From Microbacterium memoriense (GTDB lineage Bacteria > Actinomycetota > Actinomycetes > Actinomycetales > Microbacteriaceae), in the NCBI RefSeq assembly GCF_025398275.1, contig NZ_JAODOR010000003.1:159054-223053 (forward strand): a stretch of DNA of 64,000 nt, written 5' to 3'. Shown one piece after another: positions 7,068 through 17,193 of this stretch. Numbering within the stretch: position 1 is the first letter of the stretch; the number at the start of each line of letters is the position of its first letter. A program made the translations under genes and the position numbers. The notes below the pieces were generated by a model. It had not been told where the DNA came from. It made no database searches and saw only the letters and a program-made list of their open reading frames with translations.

Positions 7068-10000
7068 TTGCCGATGGGTGGAAAGACGGCGTCAGGCGTG
7101 GGGAACTTCGACTTCGCGAAGGAGCGGTGGCCGCAGCTGTGGGATGCGGCACGTCGCGCCGAGGAATACATCAAGGCCGATCCGCGAACGGCGGCCGCGC
7201 AGACACGTCGCGCGGCAGAGCTCTTCACCCAGTACATCTACGACGTGGAGAGGTTGACCCGTCCCTACGACGCGAACTTCGCCCGACTGATCGAGGACCA
7301 CGACTTCATCGAGGTCGTGAGCAAGGCGCTCAGTGCCAGGCTCGAGGTCATCCGCCGCATCGGCAACCGCGCGGTCCACCGCGATGAGGACGTCCCGCAC
7401 GCGACTGCACGCACTGCGCTCGAGGGTCTGCACGTTGTCTTCCTCTGGATGGACTTCACCTACGGAGACCCGGAGGCGGCCGAGCCGTCGGCGTTCGACT
7501 GGAACGCCGTCCCTCCCGCCCCCGCACTGGTCATCACCCGCACCCGGGAGCAACTGGCCAAGGCCCAGGACCAACTCGAACAGCGCGATGCCGAGCTCAT
7601 CGAGGCGCGCGAGCGGGATGCCGTGCTCCGCGCCGAGCTCGAGGCTCTGCGCGCCGAGCTTGCCGCGAACAAGGCGGCGAACACGATCACCCACGCGGGC
7701 ACGATCGACCCGGCGACCGCGACCGAAGCCGAGACCCGCGCGGAGTTGATCGACATCTTGCTCGCTGAGGCGGGCTGGCCGCTCACCGAGGCGCGCGACC
7801 GGGAGTGGCCGGTCTCCGGCATCCCCAGTGCGTCCGGCTCGGGACGTATCGATTACGTCCTGTGGGGCGATGACGGCAAGGCGCTCGCCGTCGTCGAAGC
7901 CAAACGCACCCGCGCGAGCGCGAAGGAAGGTCGCACCCAGGCGAGCCTCTACGCCGATGCGCTCGAGGCCGACACCGGGCAGCGACCGATCATCTTCTAC
8001 ACCAACGGCTACGAGCACTGGATCTGGGATGACCGGCGCTCCGCACCGCGCCGCATCTCGGGGTTCTTGACGAAGGACCAGCTCGTCCTCGCCATTCAGC
8101 GCCGCACCTCGGTGAAGCCGTTCTCTGCGGTGCAGATCGACCGCGACATCGCCGCGCGCCCCTACCAACTCGCGGCGATCCGCGCCGTGACCGATGCCTT
8201 CACCGACGGACGCCGTCGCGCACTGCTCGTCATGGCCACCGGCACCGGCAAGACCCGCACGGTCATCTCGCTCGTCGACGTGCTGCAGCGGGCGAACTGG
8301 GTCAAACGCGTCCTGTTCCTCGCCGACCGCACGGCACTGGTCACGCAGGCCGTCGGCGCGTTCAAGACGCACTTGCCGGACAGCGCCCCGGTGAACCTCG
8401 TCGAGGACAAGACCACGGACGGTCGCGTGTACGTCTCGACCTACCAAACGATCATGGGCGTCATCGATGCGGGGGAAGACGACCTCCGCCGGTTCGGGCC
8501 CGGCTATTTCGACCTCATCATCGTCGATGAAGCGCACCGGTCGATCTATCACCGCTACGGCGAGATCTTCGACTACTTCGACGCGCATCTCGTCGGTCTC
8601 ACCGCGACACCGCGAGCCGAGGTGGACCACAACACGTATCGCCTCTTCGAGCTGGAGGACGGCGTCCCCACCGAGGCGTTCGAGCTCGATGACGCGATCG
8701 CGGGCGGGTACCTCGTTCCGCCGGTCGCGCGGCCGATCGACCTCGGATTCATCCGTCGCGGCATCCGCTACGACCAACTCAGTCCCGCCGAGCAAGAAGA
8801 ATGGGATGCCCTCGAATGGGAGGGTGGCGAGATCCCCGACGAAGTGGATGCCGCGGCCATGAACCGCTGGCTCTTCAACGCCGACACCGTCGACAAGGTG
8901 CTCGAGGTGCTGATGGAGCACGGCATCCGCGTCGCCGGAGGCGACCGCCTCGGCAAGACGATCCTGTTCGCGAAGAGCCAAGCCCACGCCGTGTTCATCG
9001 AGGATCGGTTCAACGACAACTACCCGCACCTTCGCGGGCACTTCGCGAGGATCATCACCCATCACTCGGGTCCCTACGCACATCACCTGATCGGCGAGTT
9101 CTCGACCCCCGACAAGGCCCCGCACCTCGCGATCTCGGTCGACATGCTCGACACCGGCATCGACGTGCCCGACGTCGTCAACCTCGTCTTCTTCAAGCCC
9201 GTCCACTCGCAGACCAAGTACTGGCAGATGATCGGCCGTGGCACGCGTCTGCGCCCCGACCTGCTCGGTCCCGGGCGTGACAAGTCCGAGTTCATCGTCT
9301 TCGATGTCTGCGGCAACATCGAGTACTTCAACCAAGAGTTGCCCGAGGCATCCACGACCCGTCCGCGCGGCGTGAGCGAACGACTGGTGTCGGAACGGTT
9401 CGCACTCCTGGGCCGCCTCGGCGAGCCCGACGCGGATCTGCGCGAGTCGCTCATCACCTGGCTGAGTGCACGCGTTGCGGGGATGAACCGCGACAACTTC
9501 CTCGTGCGTCGTCATCTGCGCGCCGTTGATCGGTTCGCCGATGCGGAAGCGTGGCGGCGACCGTTCACCCCTGACGATGATGCGGCCGTCGATGAGCTTT
9601 CGGCTCTGCCGTCGGCAGCAGACACCGACACCGATGAAGCCGCCAAGCGGTTCGACCTGCTCATCATCGCGGCGCAGCAATCGCGCGCCGCGGGTGAGAG
9701 CGTGCCACCCGCGCTCGTCTCGCGGCTACGTCAACTTGCCGGCCTCATCGGAGAGCAGCGCGGCGTGCCCGTTGTCGAGACGCAGCGGTGGTTGCTCGAC
9801 GCTCTCGCCGACCCGGAGTGGTGGACAGCGGCATCCGTCGCTCAGCTCGAAGACGTGCGGGTGCGCTTGCGCGGACTTCTCGTCCTCATCGATATCCGTC
9901 ACCAAGCGCCGGTGTACACCGATTTCGAAGACACCCTCGGGGAACAGCGCGAGCTCGACTTCGCCCGCGTGTCGGTCGGGCTCGACCGGCGTGCGATCCG

Positions 10001-10469
10001 CGCGCAGCTGCTCGCGTTCCTGCGCGAACACGACCAGGTCGTCGCGCTGCACAAACTCCGCACGGGCCGCGCGCTGACCGAGTCCGACCTCGCCGAACTC
10101 CACCGCATTCTGGTGGAGACCGGCGGAGTGGATGCCGCGACGCTCACCGCGAGCGCACACGAAGCCCAGGGCCTCGGACGGTTCATCCGGTCGATCGTCG
10201 GGCTCGAACGCTCCGCCGTCGAAGCGCTCGTCGGCGACTTCATCGCAGGCCCCGGCTTCACGCGCAGTCAGCAGGCGTTCGTCGATCTCGTCGTGAGCGA
10301 GCTCACCGTCGAGGGGCACCTGGACACGAAGCGCCTCTACGAGGACCCGTTCAGTGGTGTGGCACCGCAGGGGCCGGAAACGATCTTCACCGAGGCGCAG
10401 ATCACCGATCTGATCGAGCGGATTCAGCTGCTCGACCGCTCCGCCGATCCCGTTCCCGCGACGGCGTGA
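7068..10469 (+). CDS. hsdR: Type I restriction endonuclease subunit HsdR (DEAD/DEAH translocase)
   Basis: The ATP-driven translocase and nuclease subunit, 1133 residues. An N-terminal DUF4145-like helical region (about 1-135) is followed by a coiled coil (about 165-215). The HSDR_N nuclease has IDYVLW, VVEAKRT and QASLY (about 260-295, PD-ExK plus QxxxY). The helicase has Walker A MATGTGKT near 388 and VDEAH near 485, then LTATPR, and the second RecA domain carries QMIGRGTRLRPD. The C-terminus resembles EcoEI-type HsdR. TTG 7068 is chosen because AGGGG is six bases upstream; ATG 7074 is the alternative. It lies 4.6 kb from hsdS, separated by minus-strand genes. It probably completes the HsdMS enzyme, but pairing is inferred from proximity. 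Confidence 0.93.
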   Translation: MPMGGKTASGVGNFDFAKERWPQLWDAARRAEEYIKADPRTAAAQTRRAAELFTQYIYDVERLTRPYDANFARLIEDHDFIEVVSKALSARLEVIRRIGNRAVHRDEDVPHATARTALEGLHVVFLWMDFTYGDPEAAEPSAFDWNAVPPAPALVITRTREQLAKAQDQLEQRDAELIEARERDAVLRAELEALRAELAANKAANTITHAGTIDPATATEAETRAELIDILLAEAGWPLTEARDREWPVSGIPSASGSGRIDYVLWGDDGKALAVVEAKRTRASAKEGRTQASLYADALEADTGQRPIIFYTNGYEHWIWDDRRSAPRRISGFLTKDQLVLAIQRRTSVKPFSAVQIDRDIAARPYQLAAIRAVTDAFTDGRRRALLVMATGTGKTRTVISLVDVLQRANWVKRVLFLADRTALVTQAVGAFKTHLPDSAPVNLVEDKTTDGRVYVSTYQTIMGVIDAGEDDLRRFGPGYFDLIIVDEAHRSIYHRYGEIFDYFDAHLVGLTATPRAEVDHNTYRLFELEDGVPTEAFELDDAIAGGYLVPPVARPIDLGFIRRGIRYDQLSPAEQEEWDALEWEGGEIPDEVDAAAMNRWLFNADTVDKVLEVLMEHGIRVAGGDRLGKTILFAKSQAHAVFIEDRFNDNYPHLRGHFARIITHHSGPYAHHLIGEFSTPDKAPHLAISVDMLDTGIDVPDVVNLVFFKPVHSQTKYWQMIGRGTRLRPDLLGPGRDKSEFIVFDVCGNIEYFNQELPEASTTRPRGVSERLVSERFALLGRLGEPDADLRESLITWLSARVAGMNRDNFLVRRHLRAVDRFADAEAWRRPFTPDDDAAVDELSALPSAADTDTDEAAKRFDLLIIAAQQSRAAGESVPPALVSRLRQLAGLIGEQRGVPVVETQRWLLDALADPEWWTAASVAQLEDVRVRLRGLLVLIDIRHQAPVYTDFEDTLGEQRELDFARVSVGLDRRAIRAQLLAFLREHDQVVALHKLRTGRALTESDLAELHRILVETGGVDAATLTASAHEAQGLGRFIRSIVGLERSAVEALVGDFIAGPGFTRSQQAFVDLVVSELTVEGHLDTKRLYEDPFSGVAPQGPETIFTEAQITDLIERIQLLDRSADPVPATA

Positions 10470-10539
10470 CACTCGCCAAACGATCGGGGCGCATCCGCGG
10501 CTCTGCTGCCTCGCTTGTGATCTTGACGTTGGAGAATCT

Positions 10540-10920
10540 ATGAACGAGAAACCTCCGCAGACGTATGCGAGGAAAAGAGTGCAGGAACTCCCGGGTGCAG
10601 CACTCGAGCGCCCCTTCGGCCCGGAGTGGGACGTCTTCAAGGTTCGCGGCAAAGTTTTCATGCTGTTGACCGAGGTCACGGGGGAACCGATCGTGATCCT
10701 CAAGACGGCACTGGAGGACGGTAAGGCGCTCCGTGAAGAGCATGATGACATCACGCCGGGTTATCACATGAACAAACAGCACTGGATCACGCTGCACCCG
10801 GGCGGAAATCTGTCACAGTCTCTCGTCGACGAGCTGGTGACCGAGTCGTACCGGCTCGTCGTGGAGAACCTGCCGAGGGCCAAGCGCCCCGTCGATCCGG
10901 CGACCTTCGGTCGGTGGTGA
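10540..10920 (+). CDS. MmcQ/YjbR family protein
   Basis: 126 residues of the MmcQ/YjbR (CyaY-like fold) family. Recognisable features are GPEWDVFKVRGKVFMLL near the N-terminus, a central EHDDITPGYHMNKQHWITLH and a C-terminal helix ESYRLVVENLPRAKR. The family is widespread, small and cytoplasmic; a DNA-binding role has been proposed for some members, but the function is not settled. TTGGAGA lies about seven bases before ATG 10540. It follows hsdR in the same direction at 70 bases and converges on the lipoprotein gene. Confidence 0.88.
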   Translation: MNEKPPQTYARKRVQELPGAALERPFGPEWDVFKVRGKVFMLLTEVTGEPIVILKTALEDGKALREEHDDITPGYHMNKQHWITLHPGGNLSQSLVDELVTESYRLVVENLPRAKRPVDPATFGRW

Positions 10921-10949
10921 GTCCAGCTGTGCACCCGGGCCTGCGGGGA

Positions 10950-11579
10950 TCACCCGATCGGTCGGAGCGCCGACGTGACGACGACGACGTCCTCGCCGAA
11001 TTCGGCGTCCGCGGCATCCTGCCACGTGCCGTCGTCCCAGACGACCGAGATCCAGAGCCGACCGTCGCGGGGACCCGATACGAGGTAGTCCGCACCGAGT
11101 CGATCCGGGAGCGTATCTTGAATCGCGACGAGGTCGGCCTCGCTGCCGCGGCCGGGGCGACCTCCCGTCGGGTCTTCGCTCTGCATCGGGTCGTACAGCG
11201 CGAGCAGAACGGGCGGCTGGGTCACGGTGATCGCCGACCCGTCGTACGTGCCCTGCACGGCGTAGGCGCCCCAGGTGACGTCGCCCGAGTTCTCCTCTCC
11301 GTCGACCGCGTCCCAGCTCCAGTTTTCGAGCGGAACTCCGCTGCACTGCGGGGGATACGACTCGGCGACACCGCCGAGACACAGCTCCGCACTGCCGGCT
11401 CGATCCATCACGGTTCCCTGCCCGATCACCTCGCCCTCCGGGAGAGCGGGGGCGAGAGCTCCCAGTGCCGCGGTGCGATCCGAGCCGGGAGATCCGGCAT
11501 CCGCCACCGTCGCGCACGCGGACAGGACCGCGCCGGCAACCACGATCACGACGAGGGAAGCGAGACGAGGAAGGGTCAT
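10950..11579 (-). CDS. Putative secreted lipoprotein
   Basis: 209 residues with a clear lipoprotein signal peptide: MTLPRLAS, a hydrophobic core, then lipobox LSAC with the acylated Cys at position 22. The mature part is polar, has two further cysteines (LCLGG and PPQCSG) that could form a disulfide, and several Trp-rich strands (LENWSWDAVDG, DVTWGAYAVQG, LWISVVWDDGTW). No enzyme motif was recognised. The gene is divergent from the leuA leader. It likely sits on the outer face of the membrane; function unknown. Confidence 0.8.
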   Translation of the reverse strand: MTLPRLASLVVIVVAGAVLSACATVADAGSPGSDRTAALGALAPALPEGEVIGQGTVMDRAGSAELCLGGVAESYPPQCSGVPLENWSWDAVDGEENSGDVTWGAYAVQGTYDGSAITVTQPPVLLALYDPMQSEDPTGGRPGRGSEADLVAIQDTLPDRLGADYLVSGPRDGRLWISVVWDDGTWQDAADAEFGEDVVVVTSALRPIG

Positions 11580-11644
11580 ACCTCCACAGTGTCGGCACTG
11601 CAGGTATCGTCTCGCCCGGCGCGCGGGAGGACGCCCACCGGGTG

Positions 11645-11650
11645 TACGCT
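11645..11650 (+). promoter_or_regulatory. -10 box of the leuA leader
   Basis: TACGCT followed by six bases (TTTTTC) and the ATG of the leader peptide. With initiation seven bases past the box, the transcript would begin at the start codon itself, a leaderless arrangement seen repeatedly in this window. Confidence 0.5.
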
Positions 11651-11656
11651 TTTTTC

Positions 11657-11710
11657 ATGCGCTTCAGCGGCACCCTCCTTCTTAGCCGCCGCGACGAGAC
11701 CTCGGTTTAG
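11657..11710 (+). CDS. leuL: Leucine leader peptide of the leuA attenuator
   Basis: A 17-residue open frame, MRFSGTLLLSRRDETSV, 67 bases before leuA, with three consecutive Leu codons (CTC CTT CTT). Such leader peptides regulate leuA in several actinobacteria by ribosome stalling when charged tRNA-Leu is scarce. The Leu codons lie just upstream of the 5' arm of the downstream hairpin, the expected geometry. It appears to be translated from a leaderless transcript, since no ribosome site precedes it and a -10 box ends six bases before ATG. Confidence 0.8.
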   Translation: MRFSGTLLLSRRDETSV

Positions 11711-11757
11711 GGCCTCCCTCGTCGCGGAGCTTCGTCGTTGGCCCCTACGACCAGACG
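11689..11757 (+). promoter_or_regulatory. Attenuator hairpins upstream of leuA
   Basis: A perfect 10-base stem, CCGCGACGAG (11689-11698) with CTCGTCGCGG (11718-11727), overlaps the end of the leader peptide. A second, competing stem can form downstream (TCGTC-TTGG with CCA-GACGA, about 11732-11757). The first overlaps the region a stalled ribosome would cover, so stalling at the Leu codons would melt it and let the alternative form. Which structure terminates or blocks leuA translation is not certain; there is no long U run. Confidence 0.6.
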
Positions 11758-11765
11758 AAAGATAG

Positions 11766-13535
<1,770 letters not shown>

Positions 13536-13563
13536 CCCGGCCTCGCGGCCCCCGCTCCGGCGC

Positions 13564-13630
13564 CGAAACACCGGCTGTGCACCGAGACCTCTGATTGCAG
13601 CGGGTGTCTCGGTGCACACTCGGTGTCTCG
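13564..13630. repeat. Nested inverted repeat between leuA and the TRIC-channel gene
   Basis: A perfect 13-base inverted repeat, TGTGCACCGAGAC (13576-13588) with GTCTCGGTGCACA (13606-13618), is wrapped by a second pair, CGAAACACCG (13564-13573) with CGGTGTCTCG (13621-13630, one mismatch). It lies between two convergent genes, so it may act as a two-way terminator, though there is no U tract. It could equally be a dispersed REP-like element. Confidence 0.6.
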
Positions 13631-13661
13631 TGGATGGTCGACGCGCCGGGCCGCGCCGCGG

Positions 13662-14357
13662 TCAGGGGCGGATGATGGGGATCGCCGACGTCTCCACCGC
13701 GACCTTGCGGCGGTAGAGCGCGCGCTGTTCGGGCAGGGAGATGTCGAAGATCACGGCCAGCAGGCGGATGACGGTGGTCACCACGATGCAGGCGATCGCG
13801 GCGGCGGCCAGCGGCGCGCCGAGAGCGTGGGCGCCGACGAGGACAACGCAGCCGGCAGCGGCGGCGACCGCGTAGAGCGAACCGACGTGCATGATCGCGA
13901 CGGGCAGCCCCATGAAGACGTCGCGCAGGATGCCGCCGCCCACCGCCGCGCACACCCCGACGAACACGGCCGGCACCTCCGGCAGCCCGATGGCGAGCGC
14001 CTTGGCCGTTCCGAACGCGCCGAAGAGGCCGATCACGAGGGCGTCGAGCGCGACGATCACCTGGTTGAGCTTCTGGAACACGTTGGCCAGCAGCATGCCG
14101 ACCAGGGCCGCCGCCACCGCCGTCAGCAGATACCAGTTGCTCTGCAGGGTCGCCGGTGTGACGTTCAGCAGCAGGTCACGGATGAGTCCGCCGCCCATCC
14201 CCATCACGATCCCGATGATCGTCACGCCGAGGAGATCGAGCCGGCGCTGGCCGACGAATCCCGACGCGAACAGGGCACCCTGCACGCCGCCGAGTCCGAC
14301 GGCGACGAGGTCTGCCCACAGGGGGATCATGAAAAGCGGCTCTGTCACGCCTCTCAT
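13662..14357 (-). CDS. TRIC-type (UPF0126/YadS-like) membrane channel protein
   Basis: 231 residues, about seven transmembrane helices, with the duplicated glycine signature of the family: [12 protein letters not shown] in the first half and [13 protein letters not shown] in the second. Bacterial relatives form trimeric cation channels; some are annotated as possible glycine transporters. ATG 14357 has GGGGAC a few bases upstream. It is divergent from recO, whose -10 box lies in the 28-base gap. It sits in the cytoplasmic membrane. Confidence 0.9.
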   Translation of the reverse strand: MRGVTEPLFMIPLWADLVAVGLGGVQGALFASGFVGQRRLDLLGVTIIGIVMGMGGGLIRDLLLNVTPATLQSNWYLLTAVAAALVGMLLANVFQKLNQVIVALDALVIGLFGAFGTAKALAIGLPEVPAVFVGVCAAVGGGILRDVFMGLPVAIMHVGSLYAVAAAAGCVVLVGAHALGAPLAAAAIACIVVTTVIRLLAVIFDISLPEQRALYRRKVAVETSAIPIIRP

Positions 14358-14373
14358 TGTCCCCGGTGGCGGC

Positions 14374-14379
14374 GATAAT
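14374..14379 (+). promoter_or_regulatory. -10 box of recO (leaderless)
   Basis: GATAAT, then six bases, then GTG 14386, which places the likely transcription start on the start codon. Confidence 0.5.
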
Positions 14380-14385
14380 CGTTAC

Positions 14386-15114
14386 GTGCCCACTTACCGC
14401 GACGAAGTCGTGGTCCTGCGTACCCACAAACTCGGGGAAGCGGATCGCATCGTGACGATGCTCAGCCGCCGTCACGGCAAGATCCGCGCCGTTGCCAAGG
14501 GTGTCCGCCGGACCTCGTCGCGGTTCGGTGCGCGCCTGGAGCCCTTCATGGTCGCCGATGTGCAGCTCTACGAAGGCCGCTCGCTCGATGTCATCCAACA
14601 GGCCGAGTCGCTCGGGTCCTACGGGGCCGAGATCGCGGTGCACTACGACCGGTACACGGCCGCGCACGCGATGGTCGAAACCGCTGACCGACTCAACGAA
14701 GCAGAGTCCACGCCGCAGCAGTATCTGCTGCTCGTCGGGGGCCTGCGCGCTCTCGCGCAGGGAGCGCACGCGTCGCGTTCGGTCCTCGACTCGTATCTGC
14801 TCCGCGCGATGGCGCTCTCGGGCTGGGCGCCGGGGCTCGGCGACTGCGCTCGCTGCGGCCAGGTCGGTCCTCATGACTTCTTCGTCGCACAGCTCGGTGG
14901 CACGGTCTGCCGAAACTGCGCTCCGGCGGGCTCGGCGCGCCTCCGCCCCGAGACGGGCGACCTTCTGCGGTCGCTGATCGCGGGGGAGTGGGATGCCGTG
15001 GATGCCGCCTCGGATCCCACCACCGCGTCGGCCTCCGGACTCATCGCCGCTTACGCGCAGTTCCACTTGGAACGCGGCATCCGCTCGCTGTCGCACCTGG
15101 AGGGTGCTCGATGA
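14386..15114 (+). CDS. recO: DNA repair protein RecO
   Basis: Recombination mediator that helps load RecA on SSB-coated single strands in the RecFOR pathway. 242 residues from GTG 14386. The N-terminal OB fold begins [25 protein letters not shown], and the C-terminal half carries a zinc site CARC (Cys 154/157) with CRNC (about 175/178). A longer in-frame extension exists but overlaps the divergent gene and lacks family similarity. GATAAT six bases before GTG supports a leaderless start. The stop overlaps the uppS start as ATGA, so the two are coupled. Confidence 0.95.
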   Translation: MPTYRDEVVVLRTHKLGEADRIVTMLSRRHGKIRAVAKGVRRTSSRFGARLEPFMVADVQLYEGRSLDVIQQAESLGSYGAEIAVHYDRYTAAHAMVETADRLNEAESTPQQYLLLVGGLRALAQGAHASRSVLDSYLLRAMALSGWAPGLGDCARCGQVGPHDFFVAQLGGTVCRNCAPAGSARLRPETGDLLRSLIAGEWDAVDAASDPTTASASGLIAAYAQFHLERGIRSLSHLEGAR

Positions 15115-15932
15115 TCTTCCCCGGCCGCACGCCGAAGCCCTACACGCACCGCGACGCCGTGCCCTACCGCGCGCTCGACTGGACCGGCATCCACCCGCCT
15201 GCCTTCCCGAACGGCGGTGTACCCGAACACGTCGCGATCGTCATGGACGGCAACGGCCGCTGGGCCAATCGGCGCGGTCTCACCCGCATCGAGGGTCACC
15301 GCGCCGGCGAAGAAGTGCTGCTGGATGTCGTCGCGGGTGCGATCCAAGCGGGTGTGAAGCACCTCAGCGTCTATGCCTTTTCGACCGAGAACTGGAGCCG
15401 TTCCCCGGAGGAAGTCCGCTTCCTGATGGGCTACAACCGCGATGTGCTCCACCGGCGCCGTGATCAGCTCAACGAGTGGGGCGTGCGGATCCGCTGGGCG
15501 GGCCGCAAGCCCCGGCTCTGGGGATCGGTCATCAAGGAACTGCAGTTCGCGCAGCAGCTGACGGCGGGCAACGACACGCTGACCCTCACGATGTGCATCA
15601 ACTACGGCGGCCGTATCGAGCTCGTCGACGCGATGCGGCGGATCGGCGAGGACATCGCCGCCGGTCGCCTCAAGCCCTCGGCGATCACCGAGAAGACCAT
15701 CCGTCGCCATCTCTACATTCCCGACATGCCCGACGTCGACCTGTTCCTCCGATCCTCCGGAGAGCAGCGCACCTCGAATTTCCTGCTGTGGGAGTCGGCC
15801 TACGCCGAGATGGTCTTCCTCGACACGCTCTGGCCGGACTTCTCGCGCACCGACCTGTGGGGCGCGATCGAGACCTACCTGCGCCGCGACCGTCGCTTCG
15901 GCGGCGCGGTGGACACCCCCACCGGGGAATAG
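15111..15932 (+). CDS. uppS: Isoprenyl diphosphate synthase (undecaprenyl/decaprenyl type)
   Basis: cis-Prenyltransferase that makes the lipid carrier for peptidoglycan and wall polymers. 273 residues. [13 protein letters not shown] holds the catalytic Asp near residue 46. The [18 protein letters not shown] and [17 protein letters not shown] motifs bind the two diphosphates, and [11 protein letters not shown] closes the fold. The start overlaps the recO stop by four bases. The chain length of the product cannot be read from sequence. Followed after 29 bases by the FrnE-type gene. Confidence 0.95.
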   Translation: MIFPGRTPKPYTHRDAVPYRALDWTGIHPPAFPNGGVPEHVAIVMDGNGRWANRRGLTRIEGHRAGEEVLLDVVAGAIQAGVKHLSVYAFSTENWSRSPEEVRFLMGYNRDVLHRRRDQLNEWGVRIRWAGRKPRLWGSVIKELQFAQQLTAGNDTLTLTMCINYGGRIELVDAMRRIGEDIAAGRLKPSAITEKTIRRHLYIPDMPDVDLFLRSSGEQRTSNFLLWESAYAEMVFLDTLWPDFSRTDLWGAIETYLRRDRRFGGAVDTPTGE

Positions 15933-15961
15933 ATCCGGCACCCGCGCTCGTTACGTCTGTC

Positions 15962-16627
15962 GTGACGGATGCCATCAAGATCGACGTGTGGAGTGACATC
16001 GCCTGCCCCTGGTGCTACATCGGGAAGCGCAACCTGGAGAACGGGCTGGCCGTCGTGGCCGAAGATGCCGATGCTCCGCAGGTGGAGGTGACCTACCACT
16101 CGTACGAACTCTCGCCGGATACCCCGGTCGACTTCGACGGCGATGAACTCGACTTCCTTGCGGGTCACAAAGGCATGCCGCGCGAAAAGGTGCAGGAGAT
16201 GCTCAACAACGTCACCGGCGTCGCCGCGGGGTCCGGCTTGGAATACCGGTTCGACCTCCTGCAGCACACGAACACGGTCAAGGCGCACGAACTGTTGCAC
16301 TTCGCGAAGGCGCAGGGCGCCCAGCACGCGATGGCGGAGCGACTCATGTCCGCCTACTTCACCGAGGGTCGACATGTCGGACGCATCGACGACCTCGTCG
16401 CATTGGCGGCCGAGGCCGGCCTCGATGCGGATGCCGCACGCGACGCGCTCGAATCGGGGCGCCACCTCTCCGACGTCCGCGCCGATCAGGCGCAGGCGCA
16501 GGCCTACGGCATCCAGGGCGTGCCGTTCTTCGTGATCGACGGGAAGTACGGCGTCAGCGGTGCGCAGCCCGCCGATGCCTTCGCGCAGATCACCCGCCAG
16601 GTGTGGTCGGAGCGCCAGCAGGCCTGA
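15962..16627 (+). CDS. DsbA-family oxidoreductase, FrnE type
   Basis: 221 residues from GTG 15962. The thioredoxin-like fold has the active site CPWC at residues 15-18 (SDIACPWCYIGKRNLE). The helical insertion and the cis-Pro region VPFFVIDGKYGVSGAQ near the C-terminus are typical of FrnE. There is no signal peptide, so it acts in the cytoplasm, probably as a dithiol oxidoreductase in stress or thiol metabolism. It converges on glutathione peroxidase, the two stop codons abutting as TGA|TCA. Confidence 0.92.
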   Translation: MTDAIKIDVWSDIACPWCYIGKRNLENGLAVVAEDADAPQVEVTYHSYELSPDTPVDFDGDELDFLAGHKGMPREKVQEMLNNVTGVAAGSGLEYRFDLLQHTNTVKAHELLHFAKAQGAQHAMAERLMSAYFTEGRHVGRIDDLVALAAEAGLDADAARDALESGRHLSDVRADQAQAQAYGIQGVPFFVIDGKYGVSGAQPADAFAQITRQVWSERQQA

Positions 16628-17131
16628 TCAGGCGGGCAGGCTCGCTTCGATCGCCGCGACGACCTCGGGCGCGTCGGGTTTGGTCTGCGGACGGAACCGG
16701 TGCACGTCACCGGACGGTGTGATGAGGAACTTCTCGAAGTTCCACATGATCGGTCCCCGCGAGCCTTCGGCGTTCTTCGCCTTCTTCAACGCCTTGTAGA
16801 GCGGCGCGGCGCTTGAGCCGTTGACGCGGACCTTGTCCATCACCGGGAAACTGACACCCCACGTCATCGAGCAGTACTCGAGGATCTCCTCCATCGAGCC
16901 CGGCTCCTGCCCCATGAACTGATTGCAGGGGAATCCGACGACCTGGAGACCACGGTCACCATACGTCCGCTGCAGCTGCTCGAGCTGCTCGTACTGCGGC
17001 GCGAGGCCGCACTTCGAGGCGACGTTGACCACGAGAATCGCCTTCTCGCCGAAGTCCGCGAGGGTCTTCTCGCCCCCCTCCGCAGTCTGGAACGCGATAT
17101 CACGGATATCCACGGTCGGTGTCTCAGCCAT
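16628..17131 (-). CDS. Glutathione peroxidase family (thiol peroxidase)
   Basis: 167 residues from ATG 17131 (GTG 17140 would add three). It reduces peroxides using a catalytic Cys41 (NVASKCGLAPQY), with Gln71 (GFPCNQFMGQEP) and the Trp of IMWNFEKF completing the active site. In bacteria without glutathione the electrons usually come from thioredoxin, so this is likely a thioredoxin-dependent peroxidase. Cytoplasmic, single gene, divergent from dusB. Confidence 0.95.
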   Translation of the reverse strand: MAETPTVDIRDIAFQTAEGGEKTLADFGEKAILVVNVASKCGLAPQYEQLEQLQRTYGDRGLQVVGFPCNQFMGQEPGSMEEILEYCSMTWGVSFPVMDKVRVNGSSAAPLYKALKKAKNAEGSRGPIMWNFEKFLITPSGDVHRFRPQTKPDAPEVVAAIEASLPA

Positions 17132-17193
17132 GTTCTCCACGATATGCCTGTGACGGCGCGACGGGCCCGATCTTCTCTGGGAGAATGGACAGG

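Noticed and set aside
7092..9680. An 862-codon minus-strand frame inside hsdR
   Set aside because: Shadow of hsdR with low-complexity Arg/Val/Asp composition and no family similarity.
13891..14385. Long N-terminal extension of RecO
   Set aside because: It lies entirely antisense to the TRIC-type channel gene and lacks similarity; GTG 14386 gives the normal length.
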